This document shows, piece after piece, positions 52,709 through 62,075 of a DNA stretch of 64,000 nt; position 1 is the first letter of the stretch, and each line of letters starts with the position of its first letter. Both the position numbers and the translations under genes were made by a program. The notes beneath the pieces were generated by a model, which ran no database searches, had not been told where the DNA came from, and saw nothing but the letters and a program-made list of their open reading frames with translations. The DNA comes from Acaricomes phytoseiuli DSM 14247 (GTDB taxonomy: Bacteria; Actinomycetota; Actinomycetes; Actinomycetales; Micrococcaceae): assembly GCF_000376245.1 (NCBI RefSeq), contig NZ_AQXM01000061.1, forward strand, positions 1 through 64,000, given 5' to 3'.

Positions 52709-53671
52709 ATGACAATCACGCCGGTCTCCTCACTGCCGTCTCTGCAAGGGGAACGCATACATATCGTGGAGCAGCTGGTAGGACAGATCCCGGCTGCATC
52801 GGGTATTCCCGACGTGTCAGGTATGCCGACAGTGCTCTGCATCGGCGGGCTGGGTTCCTGCTGGTGCGAATGGCTGCCACTCTTCCTGGCGATGCAGTCA
52901 CCGAAGCTGACAGAAACTACCGGGGCAGCGGCTCATAGTCGGCCCCTGCGGTTGGTCTGCTTCGATCGCCCGGGCTCGGGCCTAAGCCCGATGCCGGCCC
53001 AGGGCACCCCAGAGTATGCGACGGCATACACCGTGGTGTCCGAAGCCGAGCGGATCCGAGATGTCCTGGATCAGCTGGGGGCGGCTTCACCAGTGCTCGT
53101 GCTCGCTCACTCCATGGGTGCTTTCTACGCGGAAGGGTTCGCCCGGGCTTTTCCCGAGCGCTGCGCAGGCGTGCTCTTCCTGGACCCGAGCGTGCCGGAG
53201 CCCGGCGACGATGACGGCTACCTGCCGTTTCCCGACACGATGCTTCCGGTGGCTTCGCGGCTCATTCCGGGCCCTTTATTCGGGGTACTGCGCAGGCTGA
53301 GCACGCCGAGGCTGTCACGAGTAGCCGGTCGGGTGGCAAACAAGACGGCAGCCCGGCACCGGCATTCCACTCCGGAGCAACTGGCTGCCTTGCGCCTGGA
53401 GCTCTCGCGCTACCCGGAGTGCAGCAGGTTCATCAGCGCGCAGCGAATTTCAGAGGTAGATCCGCCGCCCTGGCGCTCTGTCTTCCTGGCGGCTGAGCCC
53501 CGGCTGCCGCTGCCCTGGGTGATCAAACGGCGGACCTCCCTGGCACTCAGCGCCCGGCAACTGGACGCCCGGATGGAAACAGTCCGGCCGGCCCCGCACC
53601 ATCTGATGATGAGCCACCCCGAGTCGGTCGCCGAAACGGTCCGGGAACTGGTCCAGGAGCTTGTGCCCTGA
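52709..53671 (+). CDS. alpha/beta hydrolase
   Basis: This 320-residue hydrolase has an oxyanion region LCIGGLGSCWCEWLP, a strand VCFDRPGSGLSP and the nucleophile elbow VLAHSMGAFYAEGFA (Ser in HSMG). An acidic residue after LFLDPSVPE and a His near the C-terminal PAPHHLMMSHPE complete a plausible triad. A ribosome-binding site (AGGTGG) lies upstream. It stands alone; no substrate is suggested by neighbours. Esterase, lipase or haloperoxidase-type activity are all possible. Confidence 0.8.
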   Translation: MTITPVSSLPSLQGERIHIVEQLVGQIPAASGIPDVSGMPTVLCIGGLGSCWCEWLPLFLAMQSPKLTETTGAAAHSRPLRLVCFDRPGSGLSPMPAQGTPEYATAYTVVSEAERIRDVLDQLGAASPVLVLAHSMGAFYAEGFARAFPERCAGVLFLDPSVPEPGDDDGYLPFPDTMLPVASRLIPGPLFGVLRRLSTPRLSRVAGRVANKTAARHRHSTPEQLAALRLELSRYPECSRFISAQRISEVDPPPWRSVFLAAEPRLPLPWVIKRRTSLALSARQLDARMETVRPAPHHLMMSHPESVAETVRELVQELVP

Positions 53672-53781
53672 GCCGATTGCTGGATTCTCGGTGGTTTCCC
53701 TGTGCTTCTTCATTGCCGATGCCTGGCGCCCTCCGAATATCGGCTAAGCTGGAGGTCGTCGCCCCGGGCTCCGGGGCTGCT

Positions 53782-53855
53782 GCGGGCGTAGCTCAATGGT
53801 AGAGCGCCAGCTTCCCAAGCTGGATACGCGGGTTCGATTCCCGTCGCCCGCTCCA
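53782..53855 (+). tRNA. tRNA-Gly (anticodon CCC)
   Basis: The cloverleaf is clear: acceptor GCGGGCG/CGCCCGC, D arm GCTCAATGGTAGAGC, anticodon stem CCAGC/GCTGG around loop TTCCCAA (anticodon CCC, reads GGG), and T arm CGGGTTCGATTCCCG. The discriminator T and CCA are encoded. A GCCCCGG-GCT-CCGGGGC hairpin (53761-53777) lies directly upstream. Confidence 0.97.
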
Positions 53856-53947
53856 GAATCTCTCGTCACCATGCTTTGCGCACCCGTTCATCTGACGTTC
53901 ACGCCGGCTCCAGCTGTGCTCCAGGTAGGGCTGTTAATTCTGAAGGC

Positions 53948-55579
53948 ATGAAACGATCCCGATCTTATCTCCGGCTCAATTCCCTGCTAGCCGGCTCCGC
54001 ACTCCTGGGCTCGCTGGGCCTGGCCGGAGTCACCGCAACCGCACCCGCCTACGCGCAGAACGCCGAATTCGACTCCGGTCTCGGCGTGAGCAACCCGCTT
54101 CCGGTTCCCGATCTCGACCCCGGTGCCTCCGCACAGAAAACCCTGGTGATCGGCATCGATGGAGTCCGCTGGGACCGGGTGCAGGCCTCGAATACGCCGA
54201 ATCTGAAGAAGATCCTCAACGAGGGCACTTCGTCCATGAGCTACACCTTCGCCCCCGCTAAAGGCTCCGGGACCGTGAACCTGGCACCGACGGTCTCCGG
54301 GCCCAGCTGGAGCAGCATCCTCACCGGGGTCTGGCCGGATAAGCACGGGGTGACCAGCAATTCCTTCGCCGGTAAGCGCTTCGACCAGTACCCGGATCTG
54401 CTCACCCGGGCCGAACAGGCGAAACCGGAGCTGAGCACTTTCGCCGTGGCGGATTAGCAGCCGCTGGCCACGGAATCCGCGGGTGGCCCGGTGATCTCCA
54501 AGAACATCGATTACCGCTACGGCAGCGGTGTCTCCGGTACGGGCTACCTTACCGAGGACGCCCGGGAAGCCGATCTCACCGCCCGTACCATTTACGCCAA
54601 GCGCACTGATATCAGCTTCATCTACATGGGCGCTCCCGATGAGAACGTCTCCGGCGGGGTCTACGGGACCGCCTACCGGAATGCGCTGGAGAAGACGGAT
54701 CAGAACGTCGGCGCGATGCTGCGGGCGATCGAATCCGGCCCGGGCTTCGCGAATGAGGACTGGCAGGTGATTCTCACCAACGATCACGGCCTGAGCGATG
54801 GCGGCAGCCACGGCAACGGGACATCGCTCGCGGAGCGGAACGTGATGACGGCGGTTTACACTCCGGGGCAGAACCGCAAGGAAGTCCGCTACAACCTCAA
54901 GCCCGTCGATATTGCGCCGACCGTGTTCAAACGCGCGGGTATCCCGATCGATCCGGCATGGAATCTGGACGGCGCCCCGATGGACGAACTGCGCTCGGAT
55001 GCTTTCGACGCGCTCCGGCCCTTGCTGCAAACGAAGAAGACCGAACCGGAGATCCCGGCTGATCTCAAGGGGTACACGCAGACGCCGCCGCCGGGCTGGA
55101 GTATCGACAATTCGAAGATGCCCACCGGCGGTGTACCGGAATGGCGCGGCTGGACTTTCACCACCAACGAATTCTGGAGCTCGCCGGCTGATGACAAGAA
55201 TCAGGGCCGGGAGAATTTCGTGCGCGGGCGCGATGTCATCGCCGTGGCGGATTCCGATGCCTGGGATGATCTGAACCTGCCCAAGAGCAGCCGGAATTTC
55301 GATTCCACGCTGATCACACCGGCCTACCCGGTGGGCGATGGCGCGGTAACCCTGGAGTACCAGACTCAGTACCAGCAGGAATCCGGGCAGGTCGCCGAGC
55401 TGACCGCGATCTGGGATAACGGTGCGGTCACCCCGGTCAAGAGCTACCAAAGCACCTACGCCGGCCCGGAGAGCTTCCAGGTGAAAGCGCCGGCCGGAGC
55501 CACGAGTGTGAAGTTCGCCTTCCGCTACGCAGGCGTGAACAACTGGTTCTGGGCCCTGGATCAGGTGAAGGTTAGCTAA
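53948..55579 (+). pseudogene. secreted type I phosphodiesterase / alkaline-phosphatase-fold protein with an in-frame amber codon
   Basis: From ATG 53948 there is a signal peptide (LLAGSALLGSLGLAGVTATAPAYA), then the phosphodiesterase motifs LVIGIDGVRWDRV and PTVSGPSWSSILTGVWPDKHGV. At 54455-54457 TAG replaces an expected Trp (FAVAD-W-QPL). The same frame then continues 374 codons through IYMGAPDENVSGG and the metal ligands in LTNDHGLSDGGSHG to a carbohydrate-like C-terminal domain ending at 55579. Total 544 codons, normal for the family. The single lesion in an otherwise intact gene suggests a recent nonsense mutation. Confidence 0.88.
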
Positions 55580-55597
55580 GGGGGCTATCCCATCTGC

Positions 55598-55654
55598 GAA
55601 GGCTTCCGTACACTCGTGACCTAATACCGGTATCACGAGTGCACGGAAGCCTTC
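55598..55654 (+). terminator. 22-bp-arm hairpin after the phosphodiesterase gene
   Basis: Arms 55598-55619 (GAAGGCTTCCGTACACTCGTGA) and 55633-55654 pair with one G-U type mismatch and a 13-nt loop. It shares the CTTCCGT core with family A hairpins and lies 27 nt before the mscR start. Confidence 0.75.
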
Positions 55655-55681
55655 AGCGCTACTCCGAGAAGGGATGGTTCC

Positions 55682-56767
55682 ATGACGGTTCATCGGGCCA
55701 GAGCTGTTGTCGCCCTCGGCGAGGGCGAACTCGGCCTGGAGACCATCCTGGTGCCGGAGCCTGGGCCTGGCGAAGTGCTCGTAGACATCATCAGCTGCGG
55801 AGTGTGCCATACCGATCTGCACTATCTGCAGGGCGGCATCGGCCAGGACTACCCCTATCTACTGGGCCATGAAGCCACCGGTACGGTGGCGCAGACCGGG
55901 CCCGGCGTCACCGAGGTCTCCGTAGGGGACCGAGTGATCCTCAACTGGCGGGCGGTCTGCGGGCAGTGCCGGGCCTGTCGCCGGGGCGAGCCGCAGTACT
56001 GCTTCGACACCGGCAACGCCCGGCAGAAGATGACTCTGGAAGACGGCACCGAGCTGAGCCCGGCCCTGGGTATCGGCGCCTTCGCCGAGCGCACCCTGGT
56101 CGCCGCAGGGCAGTGCACCCCGGTGCGCGACGATGTGGATCCTGCAGCGGTCGGCCTGCTCGGCTGCGGCGTGATGGCGGGAATCGGGGCGGCGGTCAAT
56201 ACCGGGCAGGTGCGCCGCGGCCAATCGGTGGCCGTGATCGGCTGCGGCGGCGTGGGCTGCGCCGCTATCGCGGGAGCCGGGCTGGCAGGTGCGGGGCGGA
56301 TCATCGCCGTCGATCTGGATGCTGGCAAGCTCGAGGCCGCCGAGAAGCTCGGCGCGACGGATCTCGTGGATGCCTCCCGGGAAGATCCCATAACGCGGAT
56401 TCAGGAACTCACCGGAGGCTTCGGTGCGGATGTGGTGATCGATGCCGTGGGCCGGCCGGAAACCTACCGCCAAGCGTTCTATGCCCGGGATCTCGCCGGC
56501 ACCGTGGTGCTGGTGGGCGTCCCCACTCCGGAGCTCATGCTGGAGCTGCCGCTGCTGGATGTTTTCAGTCGCGGCGGGGCGCTCAAAGCCTCATGGTACG
56601 GCGATTGCCTGCCGAGCCGGGACTTTCCGGCGCTCGTGGAGCTCTACGCCCAGGGTCGGCTCGACCTGGATGCTTTCGTCTCCGAGCGCATCGGACTCGG
56701 AGATGTAGCACAAGCCTTCGAGACCATGGCCGGCGGGGCGGTACTGCGATCGGTGGTCATACTATGA
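55682..56767 (+). CDS. mscR: S-(hydroxymethyl)mycothiol dehydrogenase (mycothiol-dependent formaldehyde dehydrogenase)
   Basis: This 361-residue zinc alcohol dehydrogenase oxidises the formaldehyde-mycothiol adduct with NAD+. It has the catalytic zinc site (CGVCHTD, GHEATG), the structural zinc site [15 protein letters not shown], and the Rossmann motif [16 protein letters not shown]. The N-terminus [12 protein letters not shown] and loop [16 protein letters not shown] are characteristic of the MscR branch. Mycothiol use fits an actinobacterium. The stop overlaps the next ATG by 4 nt. Confidence 0.9.
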   Translation: MTVHRARAVVALGEGELGLETILVPEPGPGEVLVDIISCGVCHTDLHYLQGGIGQDYPYLLGHEATGTVAQTGPGVTEVSVGDRVILNWRAVCGQCRACRRGEPQYCFDTGNARQKMTLEDGTELSPALGIGAFAERTLVAAGQCTPVRDDVDPAAVGLLGCGVMAGIGAAVNTGQVRRGQSVAVIGCGGVGCAAIAGAGLAGAGRIIAVDLDAGKLEAAEKLGATDLVDASREDPITRIQELTGGFGADVVIDAVGRPETYRQAFYARDLAGTVVLVGVPTPELMLELPLLDVFSRGGALKASWYGDCLPSRDFPALVELYAQGRLDLDAFVSERIGLGDVAQAFETMAGGAVLRSVVIL

Positions 56768-57423
56768 GCATCGAGCGTATCCGCACCGAGGGCACCTTCT
56801 CGCTCGATGGCGGCAGCTGGGAAGTAGAAAACAACACCTGGATCATCGGCGACGGAGCCGCCGGGGCAGAGGTCATCTTGATCGACCCGGCACACGATGC
56901 CGCCGCGATCGCCCACACCGTAGCGGGGCGCAGAGTCAAGGCCGTGCTGCTCAGCCACGGGCACGACGATCATATCGGCGCTGCGCTGGAGTTCAGCGAG
57001 CTGACCGGGGCGCCGCTCTACCTGCATCCGGCGGACACGATGCTGTGGGAGCGGGTCTACCCCGGGCGGCCCGCACCGGAGCCGCTTGCCGAGGGGCAGC
57101 GCTTCCATCTGCGCACCGCAGATGAGGCGCACGATGCGGCGGGCCTCTTCCTGACTGTGCTGCACACTCCCGGCCACTCCCCCGGTTCGTGCTGCTTCTA
57201 CGCACCGGCTCTGCGCACCGTGTTCACCGGCGACACCTTGTTCCAGGGCGGCCCTGGAGCCACCGGGCGCTCTTTCAGCGATTTCCCGACCATCATCGAA
57301 TCCATCACCACCAAGCTCCTCACCCTGCCGCCGGAAACCGAGGTGCTCCCGGGCCATGGCGAGGCCAGCAGTATCGACGCTGAGGCTCCGCAGCGTCAGG
57401 AGTGGATCGACCGCGGGCACTGA
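56764..57423 (+). CDS. metallo-beta-lactamase-fold hydrolase paired with mscR
   Basis: This 219-residue glyoxalase-II-like protein has the metal motif LSHGHDDH, then [23 protein letters not shown] and a final LPGHGEAS, i.e. the full set of two-metal ligands. Coupling to mscR by ATGA overlap suggests it hydrolyses the S-formylmycothiol product or a related thioester. That role is inferred from context only. ATG 56764 is preferred over longer frames, which run antisense-like through mscR. Confidence 0.88.
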   Translation: MSIERIRTEGTFSLDGGSWEVENNTWIIGDGAAGAEVILIDPAHDAAAIAHTVAGRRVKAVLLSHGHDDHIGAALEFSELTGAPLYLHPADTMLWERVYPGRPAPEPLAEGQRFHLRTADEAHDAAGLFLTVLHTPGHSPGSCCFYAPALRTVFTGDTLFQGGPGATGRSFSDFPTIIESITTKLLTLPPETEVLPGHGEASSIDAEAPQRQEWIDRGH

Positions 57424-57455
57424 GGCACCGTTCAAGTCACATCCACTGACACGGC

Positions 57456-58829
57456 TCAGCGGTGCACGATCTGCACGAACTGCCCCGGGCGGCGGACGTT
57501 GAAGCGGAGCATCAACTCTCCGCGGCGAGCTAGGATCACGCCGATCACGATCGCGGCCAGCACCGGTACGGCGCCGGAGAGCAGCAGCGCCGGCTCCGGG
57601 CCCAGATGCTCGGCCAGCCAGCCGATGACCGGGCCGCCGATGGCCTGGCCGCCGATGAGCACCATGATGTAGAGACTCATCACCCGGCCCCGGATCTGCA
57701 TATTGGTCGAGATCTGCACCAGCTGATTGGATGCGGTCAGGAAGAGCAGGCAGGTGAATCCGGCGATGGTCATCACCGCGGCGAAACTCCACAGCGATGG
57801 CATCAGCGCTGCGACCATGAGGGCCGCCCCATAGGCGCCCGCGCCGATGATCACGGAGCGCAGTCTCAGCTCCTTGCGCCGGGTGGAAGCCAGCGCGCCG
57901 GCCAGCGCGCCAACTGCGATCAAGGTATTGAACAGCCCGTACCCTCCGGGGCCGGCGTCGAAGACGTGATCCGCGAAGGCGGCCATGAGCACGGGCAGGC
58001 CCAGCGCGAAGACCGCGACGAAAGCGACCATGATCGTGGTGAAGAGGATGGCAGGTTTGCCGACCAGGTAACGGGCTCCCTCCGCAAGCATGCCCTTGGT
58101 CCGCGGCACCAGAGCCGAGCGCAGGAGGTCTGCCGGGCGCATCGCGAGGAGCATGCTCACCGTGAAGACGCAGGCCAAGGCGTTGACGATAAAGGCCCAG
58201 CCGCCGCCGATGGCAACCAGCATCGCACCGGCGATAGCCGGCCCGATCATGCCGCCGAGCTGGAAGATCGATGAGTTGATGCTGATCGCATTGCGCAGCT
58301 GCGCGGGCCCGACCAACTCGTTGACGAAGACCTGACGCGCTGGCTGATCGATCACCGTGACCAGACCCAGCAGCAGCGCGATGACATAAATATGCCAGAC
58401 CTGCAGCGCTCCGGTGAGCGCGAGCACGCCCATCACCGCGGCCAGGACTGCTGCGGCGCTCTGCGCGATCATGATCAGAGCGCGTTTGGAGAATCTGTCA
58501 GCGAGCACTCCTCCCCAAGGGCCCAGAAGCAGCGTTGGGGCGAACTGCAGCGCGACGGTGATGCCGACGGCGGTGACCGAGCCGGAGAGCTGCAGCACGA
58601 TCCAATCCTGGGCGATGCGCTGCATCCACAACGCGGTCATCGCGACGATATGCGCCACGGTGAAGTACCGGTAGTTGCGGATGGCGAAGAGCGCGAGCAT
58701 GCCCTTCACGCCGGTGCGCTGATTCACCAGGGTGACCGGTGCGGTGACGGCGGACGCCGCCGCAGGAGCAGGAGTTGCCGATTCCGCAGGTGCGGTCTCG
58801 GTGATGGAGTCAGGACTGCGGGGAGCCAC
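57456..58829 (-). CDS. MFS transporter (EntS/MFS_3 type)
   Basis: This 457-residue, 12-segment exporter has the N-terminal polar region rich in Ala/Pro/Thr, FRYFTVAHIVAM-like TM1 start, the MFS_3 loop GVLADRFSKRALIMI between TM2 and TM3, and DQPARQVFVNELVGPAQLRNAISINS typical of EntS-like proteins. It starts at GTG 58829 with GAGAGG upstream. It is divergent from a LysR regulator that probably controls it. Substrate unknown (siderophore or drug efflux by analogy). Confidence 0.85.
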   Translation of the reverse strand: MAPRSPDSITETAPAESATPAPAAASAVTAPVTLVNQRTGVKGMLALFAIRNYRYFTVAHIVAMTALWMQRIAQDWIVLQLSGSVTAVGITVALQFAPTLLLGPWGGVLADRFSKRALIMIAQSAAAVLAAVMGVLALTGALQVWHIYVIALLLGLVTVIDQPARQVFVNELVGPAQLRNAISINSSIFQLGGMIGPAIAGAMLVAIGGGWAFIVNALACVFTVSMLLAMRPADLLRSALVPRTKGMLAEGARYLVGKPAILFTTIMVAFVAVFALGLPVLMAAFADHVFDAGPGGYGLFNTLIAVGALAGALASTRRKELRLRSVIIGAGAYGAALMVAALMPSLWSFAAVMTIAGFTCLLFLTASNQLVQISTNMQIRGRVMSLYIMVLIGGQAIGGPVIGWLAEHLGPEPALLLSGAVPVLAAIVIGVILARRGELMLRFNVRRPGQFVQIVHR

Positions 58830-59052
58830 AGAGCACCTCTCATGCTGGAAGATTCACGGGCTGATTTGGTCGGCTGAGCTTGGATCCGCATCCCTGCGCG
58901 TATCCGGGGAACATCTTCACGCTACTCTTCGATAACCGCATTGATAAGAGATATAATCCCTATAAGTCCTATTACGAATGCTAATAAGTTGGTCAGCGGG
59001 CCGCCTTCCCCAAAGATGCACGATCCGCACACCCTTCAGGAACCCTCATACG
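58830..59052. promoter_or_regulatory. divergent promoter region of the MFS and LysR genes
   Basis: The 223-nt spacer is AT-rich around 58936-58990 (ATTGATAAGAGATATAATCC, then CTATAAGTCCTATTACG). Several ATAAG/CTTAT-like half-sites fit the T-N11-A pattern of LysR-type operators. No single exact operator can be fixed by eye. Confidence 0.35.
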
Positions 59053-59919
59053 ATGTTCGATAACGATCAGCTGCGCAGCTTCCTCTCCGTTGCGGAAACC
59101 CTCAGCTTCACCCAAGCCGCCGGGCGGCTCGGCCTGAGCCAGCCCACCGTGAGCCAGCATGTGCGCAAGCTCGAGGAGGCCGCCGGACGGCAGCTGATCC
59201 TCCGGGATACCAGGGATGTCCGGCTCACCGATAACGGGGACGCCATGGCCGGCTTCGCGCGCAGCATCCTCGCGGCCCAGGACGATGCCACTCGCTATTT
59301 CTCCGGAGCCGCGATGCGGGGCAGGCTGCGTTTCGGCACCGCCGATGATCTGGCGCATACCCGCTTGCCGACCATCCTGCGGGATTTCCGCCAGCTCTAC
59401 CCGCAGATCAATCTGGAGCTCACGGTCAGCCAGAGCGATCAGCTGTTCCGCAAGGTCAAAGCCGGGCAACTGGATCTGGTCTTCGTGAAATGGGTCAATG
59501 GGCTGTCTGGGGAACCCGAGGGCGTAGTGGTGCGGCACGACCACTTCTCCTGGGTCGGCTTAGAGCAGACCCAGCTCGATCCGGACGGGCCGGTACCGCT
59601 CATCACGTACCCGGCCCCCAGCCTGAGCCGGACACTGGCGATCGACGCCCTAGAGAAGGCCGGCAAGACCTGGCGGATCACCTGCAATACCCGTGAGATC
59701 AACGGGATCATCGCCGCCGTGCGGGCCGGCATCGGCGTCACCGTCATGCCGAGCACGCTGATCCCGGAAGATCTGGCCGCGATCACCCGCCGCTTCGATC
59801 TGCCCCCGGTGGGCGAAGTAGATTTCACGCTGATCCGCAATTCGCTGGCCCGCACCGAAGTGATCGACGCCCTGGAACAGGCCATCCTCGGCCGGAAACT
59901 GCACCCTTCCCGGAACTGA
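59053..59919 (+). CDS. LysR-family transcriptional regulator
   Basis: This 288-residue regulator has an N-terminal winged helix (DNDQLRSFLSVAETLSFTQAA, LSQPTVSQHVRKLEEAAGRQL) and a substrate-binding-type effector domain (RGRLRFGTADDLAHTRLP, NLELTVSQSDQLFRKVKAG, ICGVTVMPSTLIPEDL-like). The start at 59053 (MFDNDQLRSF) is where LysR homology begins; a longer frame from 58978 adds 25 unrelated residues. Divergent from the MFS gene, the usual layout for regulator and target. Effector unknown. Confidence 0.9.
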   Translation: MFDNDQLRSFLSVAETLSFTQAAGRLGLSQPTVSQHVRKLEEAAGRQLILRDTRDVRLTDNGDAMAGFARSILAAQDDATRYFSGAAMRGRLRFGTADDLAHTRLPTILRDFRQLYPQINLELTVSQSDQLFRKVKAGQLDLVFVKWVNGLSGEPEGVVVRHDHFSWVGLEQTQLDPDGPVPLITYPAPSLSRTLAIDALEKAGKTWRITCNTREINGIIAAVRAGIGVTVMPSTLIPEDLAAITRRFDLPPVGEVDFTLIRNSLARTEVIDALEQAILGRKLHPSRN

Positions 59920-59939
59920 ACCGGAACTGAGAACAGGAT

Positions 59940-59945
59940 TAGACT
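59940..59945 (+). promoter_or_regulatory. -10 box of panD (leaderless start)
   Basis: TAGACT ends 7 nt before ATG 59953. CTGAAC 18 nt upstream is a possible -35. Confidence 0.45.
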
Positions 59946-59952
59946 AAGACCG

Positions 59953-60369
59953 ATGATCCGTACCATGTTCAAATCCAAAATCCACCGCGCCACGGTGACC
60001 CATGCCGACCTGCACTACGTTGGATCCGTCACGGTGGACTCCGATCTGCTCGAGGCCGCGGATATCCTGCCGGGCGAACTGGTCTCGATCGTCGACGTCA
60101 GCAACGGCGCCCGGCTGGAGACCTATACCATTGCCGGCGAGCGCGGCAGCGGGGTGATCGGCATCAACGGTGCCGCCGCGCATCTTATCAACGTCGGTGA
60201 CCTCGTGATCCTGATCAGCTACGCCCAGCTCAGCGATGCTGAGACCCGGAGCTTCACTCCCGTGGTCGTTCACGTGGACGCGCAGAACCGCATCGCCCGG
60301 ATCGGCGAGGACCCTGCGGAGCCGGCGGATTCAGCTCAGCTGCGGCCGCCGCTGGCTGTGCGCGTCTGA
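59953..60369 (+). CDS. panD: aspartate 1-decarboxylase proenzyme
   Basis: This 138-residue proenzyme cleaves itself between Gly and Ser in YVGSVTVD (near residue 24) to give the pyruvoyl group, then makes beta-alanine for pantothenate. It begins [22 protein letters not shown] and has [18 protein letters not shown], the canonical PanD core. The C-terminal Pro/Ala-rich tail is slightly longer than in E. coli (126). It is transcribed alone from a leaderless-type promoter; the other pan genes are not in the window. Confidence 0.96.
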   Translation: MIRTMFKSKIHRATVTHADLHYVGSVTVDSDLLEAADILPGELVSIVDVSNGARLETYTIAGERGSGVIGINGAAAHLINVGDLVILISYAQLSDAETRSFTPVVVHVDAQNRIARIGEDPAEPADSAQLRPPLAVRV

Positions 60370-60425
60370 GCTTGCGCATTAGAACACCTGCGCGCCTTAT
60401 CCAGCATCTGCCAGACCTTATTGGG

Positions 60426-60431
60426 TAACCT
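60426..60431 (+). promoter_or_regulatory. -10 box of the HerA-like gene (leaderless start)
   Basis: TAACCT ends 6 nt before ATG 60438. There is no Shine-Dalgarno. Confidence 0.4.
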
Positions 60432-60437
60432 AACTAC

Positions 60438-62048
60438 ATGGCTTCCAAAGACGCGGCGGATATCGTCGCCAACATCGTGCAGGGCTACACCTTCGATGGC
60501 CCGGCTATCACCCTGGGCGCGGCTCTTGTGAACGATGAGCCCTACCCGGACGCCCAGGTCCGGCTACCGCTTTCGATGATGAATCGCCACGGGCTGGTCG
60601 CTGGAGCGACGGGAACCGGCAAAACCGTGACCCTGCAGATGGTCGCCGAGCAGCTCTCTGCAGCCGGGGTTCCGGTTTTCATGGCAGACATCAAAGGCGA
60701 CCTCTCCGGCCTAGCCACCGCCGGGACCGCCAGCGAAAAACTGACCGCCCGCACCAGCAGCCTGGGCCAAGACTGGTCCGGCACAGCGTACCCGGTGGAA
60801 TTCCTGGCGCTGGGCGGGGAGGGCAACGGGGTCCCGGTCCGCGCCGCGATCACCTCGTTCGGCCCGATCCTGCTCGCCCGGGTGATGGGCCTGAACGATA
60901 CCCAAGAATCCTCGCTTCAGCTCATCTTCCATTACGCGGATCAGCAGGGCCTAGAACTCTACGACCTCAAAGACCTGCGCGCCGTGATCCAGTTCCTTAC
61001 CTCAGATGAGGGCAAGAGCGCACTCGCGGACCTCGGCGGCCTCTCCAAGGCCACCGCAGGGGTGATCCTGCGCGAGCTGGCGACCCTGGAGGCCCAGGGC
61101 ATGAGCAAGTTCTTCGGCATGCCGGAATTCGATACCGCAGAGCTGCTGCGCACCGCACCCGATGGCCGCGGCGTGATCACCTGCTTGGAACTGCCGAGCA
61201 TCCAGGACAAGCCCCTGCTGTTCTCGACCTTCCTGATGTGGCTGCTCGCCGACCTGTTCCGCGATCTGCCGGAAGTCGGCGATCAGGACAAGCCCAAACT
61301 GGTCTTCTTCCTCGACGAAGCGCATCTGCTGTTCAAAGGTGCCTCCAAAGCCTTCCTCAACGCGATCACCCAGACGGTGCGGCTCATCCGCTCCAAGGGC
61401 GTCGGCATCTTCTTCGTCACCCAGACACCCAAAGATGTCCCCGCGGATGTGCTGTCCCAGCTCGCCAACCGGGTGCAGCATGCTTTGCGCGCCTTCACCC
61501 CGGACGACGCCAAAGCGCTCAAGGCGACCGTCTCCACCTTCCCGGTGAGCGACTACGACCTGGAGAAGACCCTCACCAGCGCCGGCATCGGCGAAGCCGT
61601 GATCACCGTGATGAACGAGAAAGGCGCACCCACGCCGGTCGCGCTGACTCGGCTCCGCGCACCGGAATCCGTCATGGGCCCGAGCCCTGAGGAACTCATT
61701 AAGTCCACCGTGGCTGCCTCTCCATTGCTCGCCACCTACGGCACCGAAGTGGATCCGATCTCCGCCTACGAAAAACTGCAGGGACAGAACACTCCGGCAG
61801 CACCCACCACGGGCGAATCCGTAGGTCAGCCGGAGCCGCCCACCCCGGCACCGCCGGTCCCGATTCCGCCCCCGCCGGCACCGCAGCAGACCCAGAACAG
61901 CAACGGCATGAGCAACGAGATCGCCGGGGCTCTGGGCGGCATCCTTGGCGGCGGTCTGCAATCCATGGTCCGGTCCATGGGTACCGCTCTGGGCCGTAAC
62001 ATCATGCGCGATGTCTTCGGCACCACGAGCCGGCGACGACGGCGCTGA
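60438..62048 (+). CDS. HerA-like P-loop ATPase (DUF853 / helicase HerA-like C-terminal)
   Basis: This 536-residue AAA+-type ATPase of the HerA/FtsK clade has Walker A VAGATGTGKTVTLQ at about residues 54-65, MADIKGDLSGLA, an insert with FGPILLARVMGLNDTQESSL, Walker B LVFFLDEAHLLFKGA, and FFVTQTPKDVPADVLSQLANRVQHALRAF. The tail is Pro-rich (PEPPTPAPPVPIPPPPAPQQ), followed by a Gly-rich end and RRRRR-like terminus. Proteins of this family are widespread but unassigned; DNA translocation or a phage-defence role have both been suggested for relatives. No nuclease partner is adjacent. Confidence 0.85.
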   Translation: MASKDAADIVANIVQGYTFDGPAITLGAALVNDEPYPDAQVRLPLSMMNRHGLVAGATGTGKTVTLQMVAEQLSAAGVPVFMADIKGDLSGLATAGTASEKLTARTSSLGQDWSGTAYPVEFLALGGEGNGVPVRAAITSFGPILLARVMGLNDTQESSLQLIFHYADQQGLELYDLKDLRAVIQFLTSDEGKSALADLGGLSKATAGVILRELATLEAQGMSKFFGMPEFDTAELLRTAPDGRGVITCLELPSIQDKPLLFSTFLMWLLADLFRDLPEVGDQDKPKLVFFLDEAHLLFKGASKAFLNAITQTVRLIRSKGVGIFFVTQTPKDVPADVLSQLANRVQHALRAFTPDDAKALKATVSTFPVSDYDLEKTLTSAGIGEAVITVMNEKGAPTPVALTRLRAPESVMGPSPEELIKSTVAASPLLATYGTEVDPISAYEKLQGQNTPAAPTTGESVGQPEPPTPAPPVPIPPPPAPQQTQNSNGMSNEIAGALGGILGGGLQSMVRSMGTALGRNIMRDVFGTTSRRRRR

Positions 62049-62075
62049 CCCCGCACAGAACATTTCAGGTATACC

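Noticed and set aside
53987-55822. 611-residue open frame on the minus strand opposite the phosphodiesterase gene
   Set aside because: It is antisense to a gene with clear signal peptide and catalytic motifs, has no family-like content, and spans the terminator and the mscR start. It reflects high-GC codon bias.
55966-57423. long plus-strand frame joining mscR and the MBL hydrolase
   Set aside because: Its first part is an out-of-frame reading of mscR; only the portion from 56764 is the real MBL gene.
60438-62048. HerA-Sir2, HerA-NurA or similar defence or repair pair
   Set aside because: The neighbours are panD and a membrane-anchored protein; no nuclease, Sir2 or DUF4297 partner is present.
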